A DNA stretch of 7,749 bases from Candidatus Babelota bacterium (GTDB lineage: Bacteria; Babelota; Babeliae; Babelales; Babelaceae): NCBI GenBank assembly GCA_003484685.1, contig DNBB01000033.1, forward strand, positions 17,982 to 25,730, written 5' to 3'. Within the stretch, counting starts at the first letter, position 1. Each line of letters starts with the position of its first letter. Shown one piece after another: positions 1 to 6,127 of this stretch. Below the pieces are notes generated by a model. The model saw only the letters and a list, made by a program, of their open reading frames with translations. It was not told the DNA's origin and searched no databases. A program made the translations under genes and the position numbers.

Positions 1-32
1 GGTCACCGGTTCGATCCCGGTCAGTTCCACCA
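1..32 (+). tRNA. 3' end of a tRNA, cut by the window start (possibly tRNA-Ala)
   Basis: The T arm is intact. Bases 5-9 (ACCGG) pair with 17-21 (CCGGT) around the classic seven-base loop TTCGATC at 10-16. Bases 22-28 (CAGTTCC) are the 3' strand of the acceptor stem, base 29 (A) is the discriminator, and 30-32 are an encoded CCA tail. The anticodon lies outside the window, so the identity is unproven. The U at acceptor position 70 plus discriminator A would allow the G3:U70 pair that defines tRNA-Ala, but an A3:U70 pair is equally possible. A run of six T at 35-40 directly after the gene could help end transcription. Confidence 0.93.
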
Positions 33-38
33 AGTTTT

Positions 39-860
39 TTACTTTCGTTCTCGTATTGCTAATTTTCCTTTTCGTGTAGATTCTAGATATATTTTGTTTC
101 TTCTTCTACTTTCTTTTTCATTTTTTTTTGTATCAATCGGAGCGCCTAGCTGACCTTTTACATTGTGCAGAAGATCTTTCCAGGTGCGTGGAGAGATTTT
201 GGTAGTTATTGGAGAGAAGGTAATATAGTGTTCTGAAAGTATTTTTCCCTGTGTTTGGCAGTGGATATCACCACTTGTTCCTTTAGGGACGGTTAAATTA
301 ATGTTTGAGGTGCCGGTTAAGACAATACTCGATCCTGGCGAGATGCGTTCATAGTCAACGTCAATTTGCCCGCCACTGGCTGTTGCAGTGATGCTGTTGT
401 GGGCGTTTTTTATATTAATTGAACCAGCGCGGGTTTCGATGCTAAGCGGTGCTTGAATTCCTTCAATGAAGATGTTTCCGTTTGCATTTGTAGCGGAGAT
501 TTCATTTTTTGAAGGAATATACAAGGTAAGTGAAATGAAAACTTCGTTAGCTGGCGCATTGATAAGTAAGTTTTCTCCTCGATGCTCTATTCGTATTTTT
601 GATTCATTCACTTTTTCTGCTTTTCCGTTTAATTCCTCTTCAACAATAAGGGTGTTTGCTTGTTCGCTGGGTAAGATAGAGATGGGTCCGATGTTGTCTT
701 GTGCGAGAAGGATGTGGGTTTGAGGGGTGATGCGCACCTCTGTCGTGATGGTGTTGGTTTTTGTGCCGCGCACCCAGTCGGCTAATTTTTCAGCTGACGC
801 GGGTGTAAAGCACAGTATTCCAAGTAATGCTATGAGCGTATAACAGCATCCACTTTTCAT
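39..860 (-). CDS. Exported DUF4097-like beta-repeat protein of unknown function
   Basis: This is a 273-residue protein with a clear Sec signal peptide: a basic start (MKSG), a hydrophobic core at about residues 6-19, and a likely signal peptidase I site after Ala-Ser-Ala at 21-23. The mature protein should be periplasmic or outer-membrane associated. Residues about 100-205 consist of short beta-strand repeats with recurring small/Gly-X-Ile turns (NGNIFIEG, AGSINIKN, SGGQIDVDY, SGDIHCQT). This is the pattern of the DUF4097/DUF4098 'putative adhesin' beta-solenoid family, whose biochemical role is not established. The last 30 or so residues are a strongly basic, probably disordered tail. The start is supported by AAGGA (complement of 866-870) five bases upstream of ATG. 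The gene is divergent from cca and convergent with the tRNA, and its stop lies six bases from the tRNA 3' end. I infer an envelope protein; the family call rests on repeat pattern, not on a search. Confidence 0.8.
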   Translation of the reverse strand: MKSGCCYTLIALLGILCFTPASAEKLADWVRGTKTNTITTEVRITPQTHILLAQDNIGPISILPSEQANTLIVEEELNGKAEKVNESKIRIEHRGENLLINAPANEVFISLTLYIPSKNEISATNANGNIFIEGIQAPLSIETRAGSINIKNAHNSITATASGGQIDVDYERISPGSSIVLTGTSNINLTVPKGTSGDIHCQTQGKILSEHYITFSPITTKISPRTWKDLLHNVKGQLGAPIDTKKNEKESRRRNKIYLESTRKGKLAIRERK

Positions 861-912
861 AGAGATCCTTTGGTTAAAAGACGTTTTTCTGCAAGTCTAA
901 ACAAAAAGGCAT

Positions 913-928
913 GGTTAGTATACCAACC
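913..928. promoter_or_regulatory. Operator-like 16-bp dyad in the divergent intergenic region
   Basis: GGTTAGTATACCAACC is an inverted repeat with 7 of 8 pairs matching (the mismatch is 917/924) and no loop. It is therefore a DNA dyad of the kind bound by dimeric repressors rather than an RNA hairpin. It sits in the spacer between the divergent DUF4097-like gene and cca and covers the candidate minus-strand -10 box. A chance dyad of this quality in about 100 bases is possible, so a regulatory role is inference. Confidence 0.35.
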
Positions 929-947
929 TGTTACTAAGTTGCTTCAA
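917..947 (-). promoter_or_regulatory. Candidate sigma70-like promoter for the DUF4097-like gene
   Basis: Read on the minus strand, TATACT (complement of 917-922) matches the -10 consensus at 5 of 6 positions. TTGAAG (complement of 942-947) matches the -35 consensus at 4 of 6. The spacer is 19 bases, longer than the ideal 17. Transcription would start near 910, leaving a leader of about 50 bases before the ATG at 860. I found no equally good promoter facing cca in the same spacer. Confidence 0.35.
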
Positions 948-967
948 TTAATAGATGAGGACTTGTT

Positions 968-2386
968 ATGGAGACTGGGCTATTTACTCGGGGATTAAGC
1001 GCAGGTGAGCGAGACAGCTTTTCATATTTGTTGGAGCTATATCGCGTTTCCCCAATTTTGAAGGTTTTAACTAGCGCGGGTGGCCGGGTCTACTGTGTAG
1101 GCGGTGCAGTTCGGGACATATTACTTAAAAAGGATGTTAAAGACCTAGACTTTGAGATTCATGGTTTAGCAGAGCCAAGGTTGATCAAGATCCTTTCTCA
1201 GTTTGGAGTAGTGGCCACCCAGGGGCGTGTTTTTGGTGTTCTGCGTGTTAATCCGTGGGATATTGATTGGTCTTTGCCACGAGCGGATGGCTCAGGGAGG
1301 CGGCCTGCTGTTTTAATTGATCCGGAGATGGGTTTAGTTGAAGCATTGCGTCGAAGAGATCTCACCATGAATGCTATGGCAATTGACCCTATAAAAATGG
1401 AATTGTTCGATCCTTTTGGCGGTGAACGTGATCTGCAGGATAGGGTTCTGCGGGCGGTAAATGCACAGACATTTGTAGACGATCCACTGCGGTTATATCG
1501 TGTTATGCAGTTTTTGGCTCGTTTTGAGATGGAACCAGACGATAAACTAGCGTTTTTGTGTAAAAATATGGATGTTTCTAGGGTGTCGCGTGAGCGTATT
1601 GAAGGTGAATTGAAGAAAATGTTTCTTCGAGCGTGTCGTCCTTCCTTAGGCTTTCGTTGGTTGGCGACGATAAGCAGGCTTATTGACTTATTTCCGGAGT
1701 TGTCTTTATTGGTTGGCGTGGCGCAAAATCCCCGGTGGCATCCTGAGGGAGATGTTTTTGAACATACCATGCAGGTGCTTGATGCCGTGGCATTAGATGC
1801 GTCACCCTTATCAGAGATGGACCGTCTGGCCCTTTGCTACGGAGCTTTATGCCATGATATGGGCAAGGTTTCGACAACGCGTCCTCATGAGTATGACGGG
1901 CGTTTAATCAGCTATGGGCATGAGGAAGCAGGTGTGGAATACGCCGTAAAATTTTTGAAGCGTTTTACGGCGTGCAAAGAGCTTGTTGCACGGGTTCTGA
2001 AGCTTGTTCGTTACCATATGCGGCCGTGTGCTTTGGTTCGGGGAGGAGCTGGATGTGCTGCTTATCGAAGGCTTGCTGTATGCCTTGCGCCAGATTCGCT
2101 TGCTTTTCTTGCGTACATAGCGCGTGCCGATATGCGGGGTAGAAATGGCGGTGGAAATAGGCCACATACAAATTCGGTGCGTTGTGTCGATGAGTTTATT
2201 ATAAAAGCCACGCAGTGCGGTGTTTTTGATGCACCTCAAGCTCCAGTTTTATCGGGAAAAGATCTTTTGGAGCGAGGGATTTCAGGCAAACGGATCGGTG
2301 GATTGCTTGCCCGGGCGTATGAGTATCAAATTTCGTCTGGGGTGCAGGAGCGCGCTTTACTGCTTGCGTATTTGGGTCTTGGCTAG
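968..2386 (+). CDS. cca: CCA-adding tRNA nucleotidyltransferase with HD domain
   Basis: This 472-residue cytoplasmic enzyme builds or repairs the 3' CCA end of tRNAs from CTP and ATP. The N-terminal class II nucleotidyltransferase fold is clear. It has GGAVRD at 45-50, the metal-binding DLD at 59-61, RRD followed by LTMNAMA at 129-137 (base selection), and DDPLR at 171-175, the motif D position that is EDxxR in E. coli Cca. A C-terminal HD hydrolase domain follows, with WHPE (257-260), His266, HD at 296-297, GK at 299-300 and His318. The E. coli enzyme, about 412 residues long, also carries an HD domain, so the overall plan is E. coli-like. Here there are about 30 extra residues before the catalytic core. 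The ATG at 968 is preceded by GAGGA (957-961) at good spacing. Motifs alone cannot separate full CCA-adding from A-adding activity or from a poly(A) polymerase, but the HD domain and RRD motif favour CCA addition. It stands alone, divergent from the upstream gene and 100 bases before tolQ. Confidence 0.92.
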   Translation: METGLFTRGLSAGERDSFSYLLELYRVSPILKVLTSAGGRVYCVGGAVRDILLKKDVKDLDFEIHGLAEPRLIKILSQFGVVATQGRVFGVLRVNPWDIDWSLPRADGSGRRPAVLIDPEMGLVEALRRRDLTMNAMAIDPIKMELFDPFGGERDLQDRVLRAVNAQTFVDDPLRLYRVMQFLARFEMEPDDKLAFLCKNMDVSRVSRERIEGELKKMFLRACRPSLGFRWLATISRLIDLFPELSLLVGVAQNPRWHPEGDVFEHTMQVLDAVALDASPLSEMDRLALCYGALCHDMGKVSTTRPHEYDGRLISYGHEEAGVEYAVKFLKRFTACKELVARVLKLVRYHMRPCALVRGGAGCAAYRRLAVCLAPDSLAFLAYIARADMRGRNGGGNRPHTNSVRCVDEFIIKATQCGVFDAPQAPVLSGKDLLERGISGKRIGGLLARAYEYQISSGVQERALLLAYLGLG

Positions 2387-2471
2387 GTTGGTTCCATGCT
2401 GTTTGGTGGATTTTTATAGAAAAATATCTAAGGTAGTTAGAGAGAAAAGAAGGTTGTAGTATTTTGTGGGC

Positions 2472-2476
2472 AAGGA
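2472..2476 (+). promoter_or_regulatory. Ribosome binding site that decides the tolQ start
   Basis: AAGGA lies ten bases upstream of the ATG at 2487. An in-frame GTG at 2466 would add seven residues, but it would place this Shine-Dalgarno sequence inside the coding region. The ATG start also gives a 231-residue protein, close to the 230 residues of E. coli TolQ. Confidence 0.6.
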
Positions 2477-2486
2477 AGCGGATTAT

Positions 2487-3182
2487 ATGAAACATGTATT
2501 TGCGGCGCAGTCGTTTTGGAGCTTGATGTTTCACTCGAGCTTTTTGAGTAAGCTTATCCTGCTAAGTGGGGCCGTTGTTCTCTTCTTAGTATTGTTTTTC
2601 TTTTTTTATAAATATTTTTTGATACGTGAATATCGTGTGCAAGTGGCCCGTGCACAATCAGTCATTGCACGTAGCTCAGACTTTGCTGATTTGGTCTCTG
2701 TTTCGAGCACCTTGGCGGGCACATATCCGGGTATGCTGTTGAATACTGGTTTGACAGCGCTTAAAAAGTCTATCGAAAGCCATTCAGGCAGTGGCCGTAT
2801 TGAAAAGGCTGATTCAGAAGCTTTTTCAAATGCGATAAGCTTGTCTTTTAATCGTATTGTACAAGCGCAATATCAACTCCTTCCTTTTTTATCTGTAAGC
2901 GCAGCGGTGTCACCTTTGGTTGGGCTTTTTGGTACAATAACGGGTTTGATTCAGTCATTTATGGCTATTGGGCGAACTGGAAGTGCGGATTTAGCATCTA
3001 TTGCTCCTGGTATTGCCGAAGCCTTGTTAACTACCTTTGCTGGCTTAGTTGTGGCTATACCCGCTTTTGTTTTATTTCATGTGTTAACGACGTATATTCG
3101 TTCGTTTGAGTTTGAGTTGGAGCAATTGGTGGTCGGATTTGAAGGTTTAGTTGAAAAGCAGGTAGTGGCATGCGCGAACTAA
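2487..3182 (+). CDS. tolQ: TolQ proton-channel subunit of the Tol-Pal motor (MotA/TolQ/ExbB family)
   Basis: This 231-residue inner-membrane protein would form, with TolR, the channel that turns proton motive force into movement of TolA. Three membrane segments are visible at about 22-41, 132-155 and 174-198, with the long cytoplasmic loop between the first and second, as in TolQ/ExbB. The family signature is strong in TM2-TM3: VSPLVGLFGTITGL at 141-154, then APGIAEALLTTFAGLVVAIP at 173-192. The usual threonines facing the proton path are present. ExbB and MotA relatives share this fold. I prefer TolQ because tolR, tolA and tolB follow directly. The gene ends 13 bases inside tolR, so translation is probably coupled. 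No strong promoter is visible in the 100-base gap after cca; the cluster may start from a weak promoter there or read through from cca. The usual upstream ybgC is absent. Confidence 0.9.
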   Translation: MKHVFAAQSFWSLMFHSSFLSKLILLSGAVVLFLVLFFFFYKYFLIREYRVQVARAQSVIARSSDFADLVSVSSTLAGTYPGMLLNTGLTALKKSIESHSGSGRIEKADSEAFSNAISLSFNRIVQAQYQLLPFLSVSAAVSPLVGLFGTITGLIQSFMAIGRTGSADLASIAPGIAEALLTTFAGLVVAIPAFVLFHVLTTYIRSFEFELEQLVVGFEGLVEKQVVACAN

Positions 3183-3604
3183 AAAACAGCAATTCAAAGC
3201 GGCGTGCCCATGTGTCTGAGCCTTTAGAAATTACCTTAACACCCTTGATCGATGCGGTACTTGTTTTGTTGATCATTTTTATGGTGGCTATGCCGATTAT
3301 ACAAAATACCATCCAGGTTGAATTGCCAACGAGCTCGACAAATGATGTACAAGAGCATGCTTTAGAACCTGTCACGATTTATTTTGATAAGGGGCGTCGA
3401 CTATTTATCGAAGATCGAGAAGTCGGTAGGGAAAATTTTTTGCGGGAGCTGGAAAAGGTTTTTTTGACGCGACAAGGCGAAGATCATATTGTGATGGTTA
3501 AAGCTGATCAGAGCGTTGCATACGGAGATGTTGTTCGCCTTGTTGATGATATAAAATATTTGGGTGGTGTTCGTTATGTTGCATTGGCAACTGAAAAAAG
3601 ATAA
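3170..3604 (+). CDS. tolR: TolR subunit of the Tol-Pal motor (ExbD/TolR family)
   Basis: This 144-residue protein has one membrane span and works with TolQ. A short basic cytoplasmic start (SKRRAH) leads into TM residues about 24-42 (TPLIDAVLVLLIIFMVAMP). Asp28 occupies the position of the essential channel aspartate of TolR/ExbD. The periplasmic ExbD-type domain follows, with VTIYFD, then MVKADQSVAYGDVVRLVDDI and a closing GVRYVAL strand, matching the normal family order and length (about 140 residues). The ATG at 3170 overlaps the end of tolQ by 13 bases and has only a weak Shine-Dalgarno match, consistent with translational coupling. The end of the gene overlaps the start of tolA. ExbD is the alternative name; the neighbouring TolB decides for TolR. 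Confidence 0.9.
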   Translation: MRELKNSNSKRRAHVSEPLEITLTPLIDAVLVLLIIFMVAMPIIQNTIQVELPTSSTNDVQEHALEPVTIYFDKGRRLFIEDREVGRENFLRELEKVFLTRQGEDHIVMVKADQSVAYGDVVRLVDDIKYLGGVRYVALATEKR

Positions 3605-4634
3605 GTATACCGCAGCCGCCTTTAATGCAGCATTGTGGTGTGCCAGCATAACATTTAGCCTTTTTCTTTTTGGGCTCGGGTATGTTTGGCGTGTTCAGCC
3701 TGAAGATGCTTTGCGCGTTTCTTTGCGAAGGTCTCCAGCGCGCATTGTTTTGAAGCCGTTAATGCCAATTAAACCTACACCAAGGGTTATAAAAAACGCT
3801 GTGCCTAAAAAGGTCGAAAAAGAACGTAAAGTATCAAAGGTGCCTCGAGTTGTAGCAAAAAAAGTTGCTCCAGCGGTAGCTCCAAAAAAACCAAATCCGC
3901 AGTCGAAGAAGAAAGAGCCTCAAAAGGTTTCTAAACCCCAGGCAAAAAAGACCTTAGAGTCAACAAAAAAAATCGAAAAAAACGTGGTTATCCCATCTGC
4001 AGCAAAACCCCCTGTTGAAAAAAAAGCGGTAAAACCGGCTAAAAAAGAAGAAAATAAGAAGACAGCTCCGCTTCCGGTAAAGGAAGAGAAGAAACAGGCG
4101 ATAGAAAAAGTGCCAACCAAAACAAAGGAGCCTCAACTTTCACCAGCTGATAAAAAAAAGCTGCAAAAACAAGAGGTTGTTAGTGAGTCTAGGAAACAGA
4201 TTCAGCAGCAAAAAAAAGTTGAAAAATCAGCTTATTCAGAGCCAGAATTGCTAAAACCAAAACAGGAAGTTATTCCCGAAGTGCTAGAAACAAATTCCAT
4301 GTCTTCCGATCAGCCAATTGTGTCTTCCAATGATGAGCAAGAAGTGATCTTGGAGGTGGGAGGGGGAAGTGTTAATGAGCGTGATAATATGGCATTTATT
4401 GCTGCTATTAGGCATGTTTGGCGGCTGCCGCGTGGCTTGCAAACCGATTTAAAAGCTCAGGTGCTTTTGGTTCTAAATGCACAGGGCGTGGTTCAGGATA
4501 TTGCGGTTATTCGCTCCTCTGGTGTGTTAGCATACGATCTCTCTGCACGAGCGGCGTTGCACCGTGCGGTTTTTCCAGGGGTGTTTTGGGGCAAAAAGAT
4601 TTGTATCGAATTTGGAAAAGAACTAAGCGAATAA
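3576..4634 (+). CDS. tolA: TolA-like periplasm-spanning protein with TonB/TolA C-terminal domain
   Basis: The protein has 352 residues and three parts, the classic TolA/TonB design. There is a single N-terminal membrane anchor (about 14-38), a long lysine/proline/valine-rich extended region (about 50-245), and a compact C-terminal domain (about 267-352). That last domain contains the TonB/TolA-like pattern 'GVVQDIAVIRSSG' followed by a D-x-x-A helix. It should be energised by TolQR and reach across the periplasm to TolB or Pal. The arm is PK-rich, unlike the Ala/Lys/Glu helical repeats of E. coli TolA, so it looks partly TonB-like; position between tolR and tolB favours TolA. The start is uncertain: ATG at 3576 (29-base overlap with tolR) is my choice, while in-frame GTG codons at 3564 and 3567 would add four or three residues. 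None has a strong ribosome binding site. The arm is encoded with many A7-A8 runs (see findings). Confidence 0.85.
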   Translation: MLHWQLKKDKYTAAAFNAALWCASITFSLFLFGLGYVWRVQPEDALRVSLRRSPARIVLKPLMPIKPTPRVIKNAVPKKVEKERKVSKVPRVVAKKVAPAVAPKKPNPQSKKKEPQKVSKPQAKKTLESTKKIEKNVVIPSAAKPPVEKKAVKPAKKEENKKTAPLPVKEEKKQAIEKVPTKTKEPQLSPADKKKLQKQEVVSESRKQIQQQKKVEKSAYSEPELLKPKQEVIPEVLETNSMSSDQPIVSSNDEQEVILEVGGGSVNERDNMAFIAAIRHVWRLPRGLQTDLKAQVLLVLNAQGVVQDIAVIRSSGVLAYDLSARAALHRAVFPGVFWGKKICIEFGKELSE

Positions 4635-4650
4635 ATAGACTGGGGGCTGT

Positions 4651-5949
4651 ATGAGGTATGGGGTTACAGGGTGCTTTTTTGCGCTATTAATGATTTTTTT
4701 TGGTGGTAGTGCCTGCGCTCAGAATGCAGTGCCAAAATCTTTTGTTGTCGGTATTTCAAATCAGGATGCAATTGCAGGGCCGATGCGATTGTATATAGGT
4801 GTTATTGCACTTGCGGCTACTGCGCACAAAGAAGTTGAAGTGTTCCTTGAAGATTTGCGTCAAAAATTCTCTCTTGAAGATCGGTTCTTAGTAACGGCAG
4901 AGCTTCGTTCGTCTTTGCCAAAAAAACGCAAGCAGATTCAGGATTTGTTTGTTGCCGGTTACGATGCAGCGCTGTTTGTAACTTTTTATGGTTCGGGCAA
5001 GACAATTGATTGGCGCTTGTATGAGACTGATGCCGGTTCGATGGTTCATGGGCGCAAGGTGGCATGTTCGACATTAGCTGATGCTACGGCGCATATTGCT
5101 GTTCGGGTGATTGAAGAGCTTACTACTTGCCGCATGCCATTTTTGACGCATATAGCCTTTGTTGAGCGCAAGTCTGAGTGCAGCGGAAGTATTATTAGGC
5201 TTGCGTCGTTTGATGGCCGTAGGCAGAATATATTGTTTGATTCGTCTCGTATTTTGGTGAGTCCTGTATGGGGAAGCTCCAAAGATACGGTATTTATCGC
5301 TGTTTCAGAGTTTACCCCTAGAAATGTGCGATTTATTGGAATTGACATGCAAGGGCGTCGCTACCGTTTGCTTGATGAAGATGGAACGAGCGTAGGGCTT
5401 TGCTATGCTACAGATTCTCAGGAGGTTGTGTATTGCAAATCGGGACATATCTGGCGTTTGCGATTTAACCCTAGCCGCCAGCTTTGGGAGCATCGGCGCA
5501 TTGTCGAAATTTCTGGGACTTGTGGCTCGCCTTCATTACGAAAAAATGGAGATATTATTTACTGCTCCAATGGAAAGATTTGTGCGTTTTTGGCCGCTGA
5601 AAAAAAAGAGCGTGTTTACACGCCACAGGGATATCATGTAGCACCATCGTATTCCGCGGCAAAGGATGCAGTGGTCTTTGCCTCTAAGATCGGAGGACAA
5701 ATTCAATTGCAATCCCTTAATTTGGGGACTGGCGCTCTTGAGCAGCTAACATTTGGTAGCGGTGATAAGACCGATCCTACCTGGTCACCCTGCGGGCGTT
5801 ATTGTGCCTATTGTTTGCAAGGTAAAGGAGAGAGCTCAATCTGGGTTCTTAATACGGAGACAAAGGTAACGTGGCGTATATCGCCGCCGCAAATATTTGC
5901 GCAGTTTCCTTCCTGGTCACCATATTGCACTACTTTGGAGCTACGGTAG
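4651..5949 (+). CDS. tolB: TolB periplasmic beta-propeller protein of the Tol-Pal system
   Basis: The 432-residue precursor is about the length of E. coli TolB. It has a Sec signal peptide with a hydrophobic stretch at about 7-19 and likely cleavage after Ala-Cys-Ala at 21-23. Residues about 30-160 look like the TolB N-terminal alpha/beta domain (YIGVIAL, then DAALFVTFYGSG and a helix ending VIEELT). The rest is a series of WD40-like/PD40 beta-propeller blades. The clearest blades are at the end, with the signature DPTWSPCGRYCAY and a second FPSWSPYC. TolB normally binds Pal and the TolA C-terminal region and helps outer-membrane invagination at division. The gene starts 16 bases after tolA, with a G-rich stretch (4642-4646) as a modest ribosome binding site. 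The mature protein has 12 cysteines, high for a periplasmic protein. pal, usually next, is missing here; the following gene is ftsH-like. Confidence 0.88.
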   Translation: MRYGVTGCFFALLMIFFGGSACAQNAVPKSFVVGISNQDAIAGPMRLYIGVIALAATAHKEVEVFLEDLRQKFSLEDRFLVTAELRSSLPKKRKQIQDLFVAGYDAALFVTFYGSGKTIDWRLYETDAGSMVHGRKVACSTLADATAHIAVRVIEELTTCRMPFLTHIAFVERKSECSGSIIRLASFDGRRQNILFDSSRILVSPVWGSSKDTVFIAVSEFTPRNVRFIGIDMQGRRYRLLDEDGTSVGLCYATDSQEVVYCKSGHIWRLRFNPSRQLWEHRRIVEISGTCGSPSLRKNGDIIYCSNGKICAFLAAEKKERVYTPQGYHVAPSYSAAKDAVVFASKIGGQIQLQSLNLGTGALEQLTFGSGDKTDPTWSPCGRYCAYCLQGKGESSIWVLNTETKVTWRISPPQIFAQFPSWSPYCTTLELR

Positions 5950-6027
5950 TTGTTTTGTATGATTCTAATTCTTGTCTTTTTGGAGCGTTTTTCAGTAGTT
6001 TAAAGATGAAAATACTGCTTTTCCTGG

Positions 6028-6055
6028 TTGAGAAAAAAGGTGCTTTCTGTACAAT
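6028..6055 (+). promoter_or_regulatory. Sigma70-like promoter upstream of the ftsH-like gene
   Basis: TTGAGA (6028-6033) and TACAAT (6050-6055) each match the -35 and -10 consensus at 5 of 6 positions, with a 16-base spacer. Transcription would start near 6062, giving a leader of about 60 bases before the ATG at 6124. This is the best promoter match I see in the window. It suggests the ftsH-like gene is expressed independently of the tol cluster. Confidence 0.6.
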
Positions 6056-6076
6056 TAATCAAGGAATGTAATTAGC

Positions 6077-6127
6077 ATGGTGAAAAAAAGTATCGTTTTA
6101 GCTGAATGTAAGAATGGGTATCTATGA
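6077..6127 (+). CDS. Possible 16-codon leader peptide coupled to the ftsH-like gene
   Basis: A 16-codon frame (MVKKSIVLAECKNGYL) begins at ATG 6077. Its TGA (6125-6127) overlaps the ftsH-like ATG (6124-6126) in a four-base ATGA junction typical of translational coupling. AAGGA at 6061-6065 lies 11 bases upstream. The ftsH-like start itself has no good Shine-Dalgarno sequence, so re-initiation from this frame would explain how it is translated. Against this, the predicted transcript start (about 6062) would leave the AAGGA at the extreme 5' end. A frame this short can easily arise by chance. Confidence 0.25.
   Translation: MVKKSIVLAECKNGYL

Noticed and set aside
466..723. 85-codon open frame on the plus strand
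   Set aside because: It lies wholly opposite the DUF4097-like gene, has no recognisable domain, and is best explained as an antisense shadow.
1198..1770. 190-codon open frame on the minus strand
   Set aside because: It is opposite the conserved catalytic part of cca; its Ser/Arg/Pro-rich composition is typical of an antisense shadow.
2388..2430. Promoter-like boxes (TTGGTT, TTGGTG, TATAGA) before tolQ
   Set aside because: Matches are poor or spacing is wrong (about 21 bases for TTGGTT-TATAGA), so I cannot support a specific tolQ promoter.
5993..6017. Hairpin CAGTA/TACTG as a tolB terminator
   Set aside because: Only five base pairs around a 15-base loop and a short, interrupted T-run; too weak to call a terminator.
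6006..6071. 21-codon hydrophobic frame (starts MKILLFLVEKK) between tolB and the ftsH-like gene
   Set aside because: It has no ribosome binding site and overlaps the well-matched promoter at 6028-6055, so it is probably chance.
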